From: Candidatus Gastranaerophilales bacterium
Lineage (GTDB): Bacteria; Cyanobacteriota; Vampirovibrionia; Gastranaerophilales; Gastranaerophilaceae
Length of the DNA stretch: 64,000 bases
Reading direction: 5' to 3'
Assembly: GCA_944325315.1 (NCBI GenBank)
Contig: CALVAA010000005.1
Span: forward strand, 49,514-113,513
Position numbers and translations under genes: made by a program. The notes below the pieces were generated by a model. It had not been told where the DNA came from and ran no database searches. It saw only the letters and a program-made list of their open reading frames with translations. Below, piece after piece: positions 46,105 to 55,064 of the stretch. Position 1 is the first letter of the stretch. Each line of letters opens with the position of its first letter.

Positions 46105-47037
46105 TTAATTTTGAATTTGTTTAAGCATTTTTTTAATGCAGTTTTTGGCATTATGGTTTTTAATAATATATCCGTATGCTTTTTCAACAATTTTGCCGTA
46201 TTCATCTGCATTGTTCAGATAAAATTTAATTTTATGATATAAATCATTGATATCTTTATAAACGGGAATAATATTGTCAAACAAGTCTAATTCTTCCCTT
46301 TCGTCGCTGATAATAAGTCTTTTGCAAGCAAGTGTTTGAATTGTTCTGTAATTCAGTGATGAAACTCCTTGAGAGTTAATATTATAAACAATTTTAGATT
46401 CATTTATAACTTTTGCCATATCAATTTCATTATCAATAAAGCCGCAGTATGTTTTTTGAATTATCTTTTTATCTTCATTGCCGCATCTTTTGAGCGCATC
46501 AAGATAATGTTTTTCAATTGCATACCATCTAAAACCCGTATCGGGCAAGAGTTTATTAAGCTTAAGATAAGTATCAAGTCTTAAATCACTATCAAGTCTT
46601 CCCATAAAGACAACATCATTTATTGGCTTCAGATAGTTTTTATAAATGTTGCAATTTACAAAATGTGCCCGGTAGTTCCAGCCTTCTTTTTCGGCTAAAA
46701 ACCTATCCCAATAAAATATGAAGATATCTTTTTGTTTTAAAAATTTATAGTATTCCAAATATCCTTCGCCTGACGTTTTTGACTGAATAACATCTGAAAA
46801 ATAAGCAATAACCGGAGCTTTAAGATTGTTATCAATTTTAAATTTAACAGGAGAAAAATCGTATCCTGTAATATATTTAAAATCATTTTTTAAAAATTCT
46901 TTTTTTAATTTTTCTTTTAATTCATCAAAAATAATAACATCAAATTCGTTTAATCTGAATCCGTCTATAATGCTTGAAACGGTGAGCCTTCCACCGATAC
47001 TGCGGGGTAAAATTGCAAGTATTTTATCCTTTTTCAT
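46105..47037 (-). CDS. CgeB-like glycosyltransferase
   Basis: Recalls the CgeB / Glyco_trans_1_2 group of GT-B glycosyltransferases: DVVFMGRLDSDLRLDTYLKL near 140-160, then NINSQGVSSLNYRTIQTLACKRLIISD (about 215-242), which is the acceptor loop of this group. The protein is 310 residues and cytoplasmic. It overlaps recO by four bases (ATGA type). Donor and acceptor are unknown; a surface glycan is likely. Confidence 0.75.
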   Translation of the reverse strand: MKKDKILAILPRSIGGRLTVSSIIDGFRLNEFDVIIFDELKEKLKKEFLKNDFKYITGYDFSPVKFKIDNNLKAPVIAYFSDVIQSKTSGEGYLEYYKFLKQKDIFIFYWDRFLAEKEGWNYRAHFVNCNIYKNYLKPINDVVFMGRLDSDLRLDTYLKLNKLLPDTGFRWYAIEKHYLDALKRCGNEDKKIIQKTYCGFIDNEIDMAKVINESKIVYNINSQGVSSLNYRTIQTLACKRLIISDEREELDLFDNIIPVYKDINDLYHKIKFYLNNADEYGKIVEKAYGYIIKNHNAKNCIKKMLKQIQN

Positions 47038-47816
47038 CCGATTTTTTCCAATACTTTAAATATTTTTGTTTTTTTGTTTGTTAAATTATCAATATATTTT
47101 TTCATAAAACAAAAACATTTATCCAAAACATTTAGATTAACTGTATCTTCATACTTTGTTTTTTCTGAAAAATCAGCTTTCAAAAGTTCATTTAAAAAAA
47201 TTCTGATTTTATTATGTACTCTTAAAATTCCTGTTTCGCCTTTCGCACAATCCTGGCATAAAAAACCACCCAATGAATATAAAAAAGCACTGCTTGCAGT
47301 TTCGTCTTTTACAAGGTGTTTTTGACAGTTCGAGCAAAAACAAAAATCAACCCCCCATCCAAGTGTGTTTAAAAATTTCAACTGAAATTTTAAAACAGTG
47401 AGCAGAATTTTTTCTTTATTTTCGGCAAGCGCAATTTCTTCGTAAGCTGAAAATATTAATTCATAAATTTCCCTGCTGTTTTCAACTTCGCTTAAGCTGC
47501 CGGAGCAAAGGGTGTTTACAAGTTCTGCTATATACATTGAATAAGATAATTTGTCTAAATCATACCTGATTTTGTAAAATGTATTGACGCTTTGAGCCTG
47601 AGCAATTGTGTCTAAGTTTTTCCCTTCCAGCAACATTAGCTTATTTGCAATAAACATTTGAATTCTTGCTCCCAGCCAGGATTTTGGGCGTTTTGCACCT
47701 TTGGCTATAGCACGAATCAGTCCTTTGGTTTTGGAAAACATAACAACAATGCTGTCATTATCGTTTAGGGGATAATTTTTTAAATTTATTGCTTCTGTTG
47801 TGAAAGTTTTTTTCAA
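47034..47816 (-). CDS. recO: RecO, recombination mediator
   Basis: Helps load RecA at gaps with RecR. N-terminal OB fold (AINLKNYPLNDNDSIVVMF), then a central helical region and a CysX2Cys ... CysX2Cys zinc site (CFCSNCQ, then FLCQDC, about 150-190). 260 residues, normal. The start is TTG at 47816; GAGG stands nine bases upstream. Part of the pilT-sirtuin-like-recO-glycosyltransferase unit. Confidence 0.9.
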   Translation of the reverse strand: MKKTFTTEAINLKNYPLNDNDSIVVMFSKTKGLIRAIAKGAKRPKSWLGARIQMFIANKLMLLEGKNLDTIAQAQSVNTFYKIRYDLDKLSYSMYIAELVNTLCSGSLSEVENSREIYELIFSAYEEIALAENKEKILLTVLKFQLKFLNTLGWGVDFCFCSNCQKHLVKDETASSAFLYSLGGFLCQDCAKGETGILRVHNKIRIFLNELLKADFSEKTKYEDTVNLNVLDKCFCFMKKYIDNLTNKKTKIFKVLEKIG

Positions 47817-47829
47817 AATATATTTTCCT

Positions 47830-49227
47830 CTAAACTAAATTAAAAAAATCCTCCAGAGCACTTACTTGAATGTTAACTTTAACATCGGGTTTAATTTGTG
47901 AAAATATATTTTTGCAATTTTCACGAACATTAATGTCTTTATCAATAACATAAATTTCATCAACGCTGTTGCTTACTTCAAGAGCAGTTGTCAGAAGATT
48001 AAAAGTGATTTTTTGATCAAGCAAAGGATGAATTAAAAGCCATACATTGCTTTTTGAAAGCACGGTAAGAGCACTGTTATAGTAGGCTGTATTAATTTCG
48101 CCTTTTATTGAATCCGATGCGTAAAAGTCTGCAAACATAGGGCTTTTACACTTAGGACACTGAAGAACAATAGGTTTTAGGAGGCTATTTGTGTCAAGAT
48201 GTTTTTGTGTGCACTGTGAACATTCAAATAAATTTGAAAGTCCAAACAAAGGAATTAAATTGACATTTTTTTGTGTTTGAAAATCAAACATAGAATAGCT
48301 TAAGTTACTTTTTAAGAAAAGATCAAAAAAGTTTGAACTTTGTGAATTTGTAATCAGATTTACTTTGCCAATTCTGTTTTTGAGGTGCTCTAAAACTCCT
48401 TTTAATTCCGATACATTCGTGTCTGCCTGTAAATTTATCTCGCTAATTAACTTTGCTGTTTGAAAAAGAGAAATGCTATCATTTAAGGATTGTTTTAAAA
48501 GCTCTCTTAATTTTAAAATATTTTTTGTTTTGTCTGCGGAAGAATCCTGGAAATAAAATATTGAAACAGTTTTAGTTTTATACAATCCGCCATTATCTTT
48601 TTGGATTGAAGATTGCTGCTCTTCGTTTAAAGCAGGGGTATTTTCAACTGTTTGTTCAATAGTTGCGATATTTTTAACTTCTTTTTCTTCTTGTATTGTT
48701 TCGTTTGTTTCTTTTAAAGTATTTGCCGTATCTTCTTTTAAAGGAGGGTTTGTTGAAGGCATATTAAATTCTTTAAAAGGTTCTGCGCTAAAAGGACTTT
48801 GGGTAAAGAACTTTTGCGGCGGAGGGTTATTGTTTGGTTTATTAGAGCTAAAAGCATCAAAAGCGCTTAATTTTTCTTCACTTTGATTTATTTGCGGTTT
48901 GTAGCTAAGTGAAGTTAAACTTGAAACCCTGTCTTGATTAAGAGATTCGTAAGGAGAAGTACTTTTATCCATATTTATTCCGTTTTGAGACAAAATATCT
49001 TCAATGGTAGGCGCTAAAATATCTTTTATATCTACAGGTATTGCTTCATTATTTGAAACATCAAGGAAAATTTCTTTTAATAAATCCAAATACTGAAACT
49101 TAAAACCGCCATGGTATTTTTCATGGAGTTTATAAGCACCGTCTTTTAAAAGCTTTAAGTCCATTTTTCTTAAAGCAACTTCAAGTCTTTTGATTGTCAT
49201 TATCTCTGTTTCCGGAAATGGCGTCAT
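47830..49227 (-). CDS. Zinc-ribbon protein with a sirtuin-like C-terminal region
   Basis: Unassigned. Residues 1-80 are helical. Residues about 80-210 are low-complexity, Ser/Pro/Asn/Glu-rich. The C-terminal 240 residues contain a structural pattern like Sir2: LITNSQSS at about 296, FECSQC (about 335) and LQCPKCKS (about 356) as a zinc ribbon, and a strand-helix ending with YVIDKDIN. Sirtuin NAD-binding text (GAGIS, QNIDxLH) and the catalytic His are absent, so any NAD activity is unlikely. It lies 17 bases after pilT and 13 before recO. The sirtuin relation is my inference. Confidence 0.5.
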   Translation of the reverse strand: MTPFPETEIMTIKRLEVALRKMDLKLLKDGAYKLHEKYHGGFKFQYLDLLKEIFLDVSNNEAIPVDIKDILAPTIEDILSQNGINMDKSTSPYESLNQDRVSSLTSLSYKPQINQSEEKLSAFDAFSSNKPNNNPPPQKFFTQSPFSAEPFKEFNMPSTNPPLKEDTANTLKETNETIQEEKEVKNIATIEQTVENTPALNEEQQSSIQKDNGGLYKTKTVSIFYFQDSSADKTKNILKLRELLKQSLNDSISLFQTAKLISEINLQADTNVSELKGVLEHLKNRIGKVNLITNSQSSNFFDLFLKSNLSYSMFDFQTQKNVNLIPLFGLSNLFECSQCTQKHLDTNSLLKPIVLQCPKCKSPMFADFYASDSIKGEINTAYYNSALTVLSKSNVWLLIHPLLDQKITFNLLTTALEVSNSVDEIYVIDKDINVRENCKNIFSQIKPDVKVNIQVSALEDFFNLV

Positions 49228-49244
49228 TTTTTGCTCCTTTTTAA

Positions 49245-50342
49245 TTACAAAATTGATTCATCCGATGTAGCATTTCTGTACATTCCTCTAATCATCTGTT
49301 CCATCTCAACTTTTTCAAGACTGTATTCAAGAGCGGTTTCTTTTGTTATTATTCCTTTTTGATACAAATCATACAAAGAAGTATTCATAGTCATTATATT
49401 TGGCTGCTTGCTTTTTTGCATTAAAAGTATCAAATCATTCATTTTGCCGTCTTTGATGTAGTCTATAACAGTTGAAGTAAAGGTTAAAACCTCAACAGCA
49501 GGCGCTAAAGCACCGTTGTTAACAGTTGGAACTAACTGTTGGTGAACAATTCCTCTGATACAATTCGCCAGTCTTTTCATAAACTGGTCTTGGCTGGCTT
49601 CTTCGATAAAACCCTTCAATCTGTTTATGGAAGAAACAGTTCCGTTGGTATGAAGGGTCGAAAAAACCAAATGACCGGTTTCACTGGCTTCAATTGCACT
49701 TAAAAGAGTATCTTTGTCTCTGATTTCTCCAACCAGAATGACATCGGGGTCTTGCCTTAGGGCATATTTTATACCTGTTTTAAAATCTTTGACATCAATA
49801 TCAAGGCTTCTTTGGGTTATTATTGCCTTTTTATCCTCATAAACAAACTCAACAGGGTCTTCTATTGTAATGATGTGTCTTTTATGAGTTTGGTTTATTA
49901 TTTCAATCAAACTTGCCAAAGTTGTGGATTTCCCGGAACCTGTTGCGCCTGTTACAAAAACAATACCGTTGTTGAAATGGGTGTATTCTTGCAAATATTC
50001 AGGCAGGGCTAATTCGCTTAAAGATTTTATATAATAAGGAATTGTGCGGAAGGTGAATTTTCCGTGATAAATATCTTTACAATAATTCACCCTGTATCTT
50101 GAAACGCCTTTTATTTCGTATATATAGTCTATGTCTTTAACATCTTTAATAATTTTTGCATATTCTTTGGGCAGGGTTTTTTCTAAAATTGATTCAATAT
50201 CCGAATAAGTAATAGGCGTGGTTTGAATTTTATAAATTTCCCCGTTTATTCTTAAAGACGGTGTTTTATTGCAATTAAGATGGATATCAGAAGCTTGAGC
50301 CTTCTGTGATTTAATTAAAAAATCATCAATATCAAATGCCAC
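49245..50342 (-). CDS. pilT: PilT, type IV pilus retraction ATPase
   Basis: A hexameric ATPase that drives pilus retraction and twitching. GATGSGKSTTL near residue 134, the Asp box TIEDPVEF (about 160), and the Walker B with LRQDPDVILVGEIRD near 200 are the family motifs, followed by the His box TGHLVFSTLHT. 365 residues. The start is GTG at 50342; GAGGAG lies nine bases before it. No other pilus assembly gene is here. Confidence 0.94.
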   Translation of the reverse strand: MAFDIDDFLIKSQKAQASDIHLNCNKTPSLRINGEIYKIQTTPITYSDIESILEKTLPKEYAKIIKDVKDIDYIYEIKGVSRYRVNYCKDIYHGKFTFRTIPYYIKSLSELALPEYLQEYTHFNNGIVFVTGATGSGKSTTLASLIEIINQTHKRHIITIEDPVEFVYEDKKAIITQRSLDIDVKDFKTGIKYALRQDPDVILVGEIRDKDTLLSAIEASETGHLVFSTLHTNGTVSSINRLKGFIEEASQDQFMKRLANCIRGIVHQQLVPTVNNGALAPAVEVLTFTSTVIDYIKDGKMNDLILLMQKSKQPNIMTMNTSLYDLYQKGIITKETALEYSLEKVEMEQMIRGMYRNATSDESIL

Positions 50343-50549
50343 TTTTCAAAACTCCTCGCTAATGATTAATATTTTATAATGTATTTGTTTTTTTAGCAAT
50401 TTGTTGTCAAATTTGAGAAAAAAACAAAGAAAAAAGGCTATAAAATTAAGAAATATTACAAAATTTTATTTGTTGTTAATTTACTACTTTAAATATACTT
50501 TATTATATAAGAAAGTATATATTTTTTATATAAAATCAGGATTAAAAAA
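50343..50549. promoter_or_regulatory. Divergent intergenic region, pilT and the MgtE_N/FliG-like gene
   Basis: AT-rich spacer of 207 bases. For the rightward gene TTGTTG (50471-50476), an 18-base spacer and TATACT (50495-50500) form a weak promoter. For pilT no clear elements are found apart from the ribosome binding site. No terminator-like hairpin. Confidence 0.35.
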
Positions 50550-51464
50550 TTGATACAACTACAGGTAGATTTTACTCTTTTAAACAAATTTTTCGGAATA
50601 CCAATATCCAGAATTGCTCAGTATGAAAACAAAGATATTGAAGAAATAATGGAATTGGAAGCCGCTAATGGCAACCAAAAAGCAAGGGATTATGAAAAAA
50701 TATTATCTGATCCCGATAAACTTTTGGAAATTTTTAAATTAAGCAATATAGAAAATAAATATATAATTCTTCAAAATATGTCCGAAAGCGATTTAGACAG
50801 TTTGCTGCCGTATTTGAAGCAAGACCAGCTTGCCAAGGGTTTAAATTTTTTCACTGAAGAAAAATTAATGTCTATGGCAAGTGAACTTCCTATTGAAGAG
50901 ATTATCGGGATGATTTTTGAAAAATTCAATTTATTTGACGTTTTGAATCTTATGGACGAGGATTCAATGGATACTTTTATAATGCAGCCTGCCGCAGAGC
51001 GAAAATATGCACAAAAGTATTTCGAGAGTTTGGATCAAAAATCATTGGAAAAAATTATGGTTTATTCTTTTGGCGAAAGTTTTAAAGAAAAAAGCTCTCA
51101 AGAATACCTTGAACACCTCGAAAGTCTGAATGAACAAGACTATAAGCGTTTTTTAGTATCAATGGAAAGAGAAGAAAAAATTAAACTGATAAACGGAATG
51201 GCAAGCGAAGAAGAAGATTTACTGCTTCTTTTTGAAGCGCAGGATTTAATTGCTCCTATGAATAATTTAATGAAAGAAGATAAAGTAAAACTTATGAGCA
51301 ATTTAGATAGTGAATTTTTAATTCCCATGATACAAGAGCTGCCGCTTGATTTAACCCAAATTGTGTTAACGCAGATTGACCCAAGGGATTTTGCTGAGAT
51401 TCTGGCAAGAGATTTTCAGGATATTTTATCTTCGGTTGTATTGTTTTCAACAAAAGCAGGCTAG
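50550..51464 (+). CDS. Helical-repeat protein resembling MgtE-N / FliG-middle domains
   Basis: Weak similarity only. 304 residues of repeated helices with the pattern L-x-x-M-x-x-x-D-L-x-x-L-L-P-Y-L (LQNMSESDLDSLLPYLK, then LTQIDPRDFAEILARDF near the C-terminus) as in MgtE-N and FliG armadillo-like repeats. No membrane segments, so not a magnesium transporter. The TTG at 50550 is taken, with AGG nine bases upstream; the first ATG would remove 33 residues. The stop shares four bases (CTAG) with the opposing permease stop. Confidence 0.62.
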   Translation: MIQLQVDFTLLNKFFGIPISRIAQYENKDIEEIMELEAANGNQKARDYEKILSDPDKLLEIFKLSNIENKYIILQNMSESDLDSLLPYLKQDQLAKGLNFFTEEKLMSMASELPIEEIIGMIFEKFNLFDVLNLMDEDSMDTFIMQPAAERKYAQKYFESLDQKSLEKIMVYSFGESFKEKSSQEYLEHLESLNEQDYKRFLVSMEREEKIKLINGMASEEEDLLLLFEAQDLIAPMNNLMKEDKVKLMSNLDSEFLIPMIQELPLDLTQIVLTQIDPRDFAEILARDFQDILSSVVLFSTKAG

Positions 51465-52618
51465 ATTTTAAAAGCTTTTCTGTAAAACAAATAACCCCCG
51501 ATAACACTAATTGTAATAACCGGAAGCCAGGCGGCCAAAAATGGAGGAATAGTGCCTGTCGCACCTAAATTTAGCGATAAAGCTCTTATAACATAGTATA
51601 CAAAAATTATAAGAATGCTAAATAAAAAGCCTCTGTTATATCTTACTCTTGGAGGGGTTATTGCAAGCGGCACTCCTATTATTGCAAGGGCAAACGTTGT
51701 AATGGGAAGTGCGAGCTTATCAAAAAGGTCAATTTCATATTCAAGTCTTATCTTTTTTTCAAGCTTTGATTTTTGTTTTTTAATATGGCGCATCAGTTTG
51801 AAAAAGTTAAATTCATTTGTTGTTTCTTTAACCATTTCATTAACATCGCCGATGCCGAAAGACACATTAGACTGTTCAAAAAGGCTTGTATTAAATATTT
51901 TACCGTTTCTTGAGATGGTATATATAACACCGTCTTCGAAAAGCCAGCCATAATCCGAAGTCGAGCCTTTTTTGGCTTGAACTATCTGAATATTTTTGGG
52001 GTTGGATATATCAACAACGGTAACATTGTTCAAAGTTTTATCTTTGCACCATCTGGCGTAAAATAATCTTTTTAGTTTTCCTTCTTTATCGATATCTTTA
52101 ATTGTAAAGTTCATTTTGTTTTCAGGAATATGTTTTTGCTCAAGTGAATAAATAGCTAAAGACTTAGACTGTACGCTTGTTAGAGGTACTATAAATTCAC
52201 TTATGAAAAAGCTTAAAATTGTCATTACAATTGCAAAGCAGAAAATGGGTCTTGCGACTCTTTCAACACTTATTCCGCAGGCTTTGAAGATTGTTAGTTC
52301 TGATTTTAAACTTAAATCATTTACGGTCATAACGGTAGCAAAAAGAGTAGAAATAGGAATTGTTAAAACAAAAACCTGGGGTAAGTTTAAAACAATCATC
52401 ATAATTGCAATGTGGAAAGGAATGCCGTATAAAGATATCTGTTTTATTAATTGAGTAAAGGTTTCGGAAGCAAAAATAATTGAAGTGAAAATTACAACTC
52501 CAAGAATAAATACATCGGATAATTGCTTTAAGATGTATCTGTCTAAAATACTTAAAGAGTTGTATTTTTCTTTTATAAGGGCTTTAATTTGTTTATATTT
52601 TGAATATATTCTTACCAT
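51461..52618 (-). CDS. LptF/LptG-type permease (YjgP/YjgQ)
   Basis: An inner-membrane subunit of the lipopolysaccharide export complex. An N-terminal membrane helix after ILDRYILKQ, two further helices (IAIMMIVLNLPQVFVLTIPIS, FAIVMTILSFFIS), a periplasmic beta-jellyroll region (about 150-300) and three C-terminal helices match the family. ATG at 52678 would add 20 residues and deepen overlap with tyrA to 86 bases; the ATG at 52618 (26-base overlap) is preferred, though neither has a good ribosome binding site. LptF versus LptG is not decided. Its presence implies an outer membrane. Confidence 0.85.
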   Translation of the reverse strand: MVRIYSKYKQIKALIKEKYNSLSILDRYILKQLSDVFILGVVIFTSIIFASETFTQLIKQISLYGIPFHIAIMMIVLNLPQVFVLTIPISTLFATVMTVNDLSLKSELTIFKACGISVERVARPIFCFAIVMTILSFFISEFIVPLTSVQSKSLAIYSLEQKHIPENKMNFTIKDIDKEGKLKRLFYARWCKDKTLNNVTVVDISNPKNIQIVQAKKGSTSDYGWLFEDGVIYTISRNGKIFNTSLFEQSNVSFGIGDVNEMVKETTNEFNFFKLMRHIKKQKSKLEKKIRLEYEIDLFDKLALPITTFALAIIGVPLAITPPRVRYNRGFLFSILIIFVYYVIRALSLNLGATGTIPPFLAAWLPVITISVIGGYLFYRKAFKI

Positions 52619-53402
52619 TTTTGTTGTACATTTGAGCTCTTTTTTGAGCAATGCTTTTGAATAAATTAATCTTCTCATTATCTGAAAGATTTTTCAAGTA
52701 ATTAAACTTATCAACTAAATCATTTAGTGTTTTTTCAATATTTTTTTCATTATTTTTAATCATTCCAAGTAAAAGCGAAGAATTAGACATAGCAAGCCTT
52801 GTAGTATCTCTAAAGCCGCTTGAAGCTATGAGCTTTGAATTGTCATCTGCAAGATCAAACAAAAGAACAGATAAAATAGAAGGCAAATGTGAAATTTTGG
52901 CACACATTAAATCATGGACTTCCATATCTGTTTTTAAAGGGATTGCGCCTAAATCTTTAATTATTTTTTCTAAAGTTTTGTTGTTTTTATTAATCAACCA
53001 TTTTGAATCCAAAAAAAGCTCAGCTTCTGAAGCGTCAAAGCCGGATTCTTCACTACCTGCCATGGGATGAGAAAGTATAAAATTAAAACCATATTTTTTT
53101 CCTAAAAGATTGGCTTTAACTGAAGCAACATCGGCTACAATTGTGCTTTTATCTAAAAAAGTGTTTAATTTTTCTAATGTCGGAATTGTTTTTTCTATTG
53201 AAGTACAAACAAAAATAATATCACAGTCTTTAAGTGATTCAATATTTGCTGAAACATTTTTGCAAAATTTTTGAGCTTTTGTGTAAGAAGAATTTGATAC
53301 AGCGAAAATTTCATAATCTTTTTTCCCGGCCAGACCCTTTAAGACAGATCCGCCAATTAACCCAAGCCCTGCAATTCCAACTTTTAAAACAGATTTTTGC
53401 AT
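52593..53402 (-). CDS. tyrA: Prephenate/arogenate dehydrogenase
   Basis: Oxidative decarboxylation in tyrosine synthesis. Rossmann start VGIAGLGLIGGSVLKGL, the catalytic-region HPMAGSEESGFDAS (about 110-123) with the active His, and a helical C-terminal domain. 269 residues, so it lacks a fused ACT or chorismate mutase domain. NAD/NADP and prephenate/arogenate choice cannot be read. No ribosome binding site; TGG-TATAAT ends six bases before the ATG. Confidence 0.88.
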   Translation of the reverse strand: MQKSVLKVGIAGLGLIGGSVLKGLAGKKDYEIFAVSNSSYTKAQKFCKNVSANIESLKDCDIIFVCTSIEKTIPTLEKLNTFLDKSTIVADVASVKANLLGKKYGFNFILSHPMAGSEESGFDASEAELFLDSKWLINKNNKTLEKIIKDLGAIPLKTDMEVHDLMCAKISHLPSILSVLLFDLADDNSKLIASSGFRDTTRLAMSNSSLLLGMIKNNEKNIEKTLNDLVDKFNYLKNLSDNEKINLFKSIAQKRAQMYNKNGKNIFKI

Positions 53403-53408
53403 AAAAAA

Positions 53409-53417
53409 ATTATACCA
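53409..53417 (-). promoter_or_regulatory. Extended -10 promoter of tyrA, leaderless geometry
   Basis: On the minus strand TGG is followed by a perfect TATAAT (53414-53409) and six bases of T before the ATG at 53402. Confidence 0.65.
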
Positions 53418-53517
53418 TGATTAAAAAATGTAACTATATATATTTTTTAAATAAAAATTAAGCAATTTTTATATAAAATAAGACTTTTATAAATATACAC
53501 TTAAAAAGGATAAATTT

Positions 53518-54060
53518 ATGACAAACACAAATATCGGGCAAAACATTTTAAATATAAAAAAAGTTACTACATATTCTAAAGATGAAAACGGAAAAACAAA
53601 TTACAAAAATGTAAAAGAATATGATGACAATGAAAACCTTATTTGGGAAGCGAAAGACGAAGAAAATGATGATATATTTGAATACCAAATTCACTACGGT
53701 GAAAACGGAAACACACTGGAATATTTTGACAACAACAGTGACGGAAAAGCTGATTATATAACAGCGATGGGAAAAGAGATGAGTATATTGCTGGAAGATG
53801 CTGATGAAGACGGCACAATTGATAGTGCTATGAGAAAGTTTAACTATATTGAAGGAACAGATAAAGAAGAAAAAAAATACACAGAAGAATTTTATGATAA
53901 AAACGGAAACCTTGTTTTAAGTTTGAATGATAAAAACGGAGACAGACTTACGGATAATTTTGTTTTTGAAGGCGAAAAATGCGATTTCTTTTTGGCGGAT
54001 TTGACAGAAGGAATTTACGGTATATACCAATCTTTCAGGCGGTTTTTTAATATTAACTAA
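53518..54060 (+). CDS. Asp/Asn-rich protein with EF-hand-like loops, unknown function
   Basis: Not recognised. 180 residues of repeated Asp/Asn/Gly loops: DNNSDGKADY, DADEDGTIDS and DKNGDRLTDN match the D-x-[DN]-x-[DN]-G calcium-binding pattern. Between them is beta-like text with recurrent Tyr-Asp. There is no signal peptide or membrane segment. The C-terminus ends in a hydrophobic-aromatic helix (GIYGIYQSFRRFF). AAGGA lies seven bases before the ATG. A calcium-dependent scaffold or exported RTX-like part is possible. Confidence 0.68.
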   Translation: MTNTNIGQNILNIKKVTTYSKDENGKTNYKNVKEYDDNENLIWEAKDEENDDIFEYQIHYGENGNTLEYFDNNSDGKADYITAMGKEMSILLEDADEDGTIDSAMRKFNYIEGTDKEEKKYTEEFYDKNGNLVLSLNDKNGDRLTDNFVFEGEKCDFFLADLTEGIYGIYQSFRRFFNIN

Positions 54061-54071
54061 CAATAAACTAA

Positions 54072-54695
54072 CATTCTATCCTTATAATTAAAATTTTATG
54101 GTATAAAATTTTAAATGTTAGAAGGATAAAAGCGGAAGATATAACAAAAGCAAAAATTTATAAATATGCTCTAAAAGATAGAAAAATAGGGATAATTGAG
54201 AAATTCGACATAAAAGGAAATAAATATTATCTTGAGCTTACGGTTTCTCAAGCTGATGTAATGAAATCAATTATTTCTGCCCAGAAAAATCTTTTTATAT
54301 TTTTTAGTGCCTGTATTGCCTTATTCATCATAGGATTAATACAGGTATTTTATAAATTAAGAAATACATTTAATAAATTGGAAGACAGCGTAATTGATGT
54401 TGCGAACGGTAATCTTGATGTTGAAATAGAGATTCCGAAATTAGATTTGTTGAAAGAATTGACAATATCCATAAAAAAAATGGTCAAAAGATTAAAAACG
54501 CAAATTGCAAGACTTGTGCAGCTTGAAAAATATAAGTCAGATTTTTTACAAAATATTACCCATGAAATTAAAACTCCCGTTACTGCAATTAACTCCGCAA
54601 TTGAACTTTTGGAAGCGAAAAATTAAATTACAGAAACAGATAAAGAATGCTTCAGTATAATTCAACACCAAATAAAAGCAATTGATAAATTTTAG
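54072..54695 (+). pseudogene. Decayed sensor histidine kinase
   Basis: A frame open from 54072 to 54623 shows the end of a sensor domain, a membrane helix (LFIFFSACIALFIIGLIQVF), a HAMP linker and a HisKA H-box ITHEIKTPVTAINSAIELLEA. There is no start codon and first membrane helix at the 5' side: the frame opens directly after a stop, with no ATG before 54261. A TAA at 54624 breaks the dimerisation domain; reading continues in frame (ITETDKECFSIIQHQIKAID) to a TAG at 54693. The ATPase domain is not found downstream. The gene is dead at both ends. Confidence 0.8.
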
Positions 54696-55064
54696 GATAG
54701 ATAAGATTTATTAGTTTTTTGTTAGTTGGCTGTATTTTTGGTTTTAAAGGCGTTTAGTGTTGCTATCTTAATTTATTTATGGTATTTAGGCTTTAGAATA
54801 TCTAAAATTATGCTTGCAGTTGTCACTTTTAAGTTTTTGGAATTTAAAAAGTTAATGACGAATTAAAAGCTTTCTATAGAAGAGATTTGTGGTTTTATCA
54901 GCTTTAGGGTTTAAGATTCTGCACTTTTAAACGGCGTTTAGCTTGATTCAAATAACCGCCGTTTTAAGATACCAAAGAAAGTTTAACAATGCATTTGCCG
55001 CTGAAGCATTAAAATAAATACTTCTTTTTTATTATTCTGAAATTCCCGGAATTTTTCATTCCGT
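54696..55064. other. Noncoding stretch after the kinase relic
   Basis: No frame longer than about 30 codons on either strand. A hairpin with eight-base arms (AAACGGCG 54929-54936 / CGCCGTTT 54957-54964, 20-base loop) is the only structure. The T-rich first 150 bases could be further kinase decay, but I cannot align them. Confidence 0.5.
54929..54964. repeat. Inverted repeat in noncoding stretch
   Basis: Arms AAACGGCG and CGCCGTTT, 20 bases apart, stand out in AT-rich surroundings. No T-run of terminator type follows. Function unknown. Confidence 0.4.

Noticed and set aside
54261..54626. Intact 121-residue HAMP-HisKA protein
   Set aside because: The frame opens upstream of 54261 without a start, and the sequence after the stop continues the kinase helix, so it is a fragment of a dead gene.
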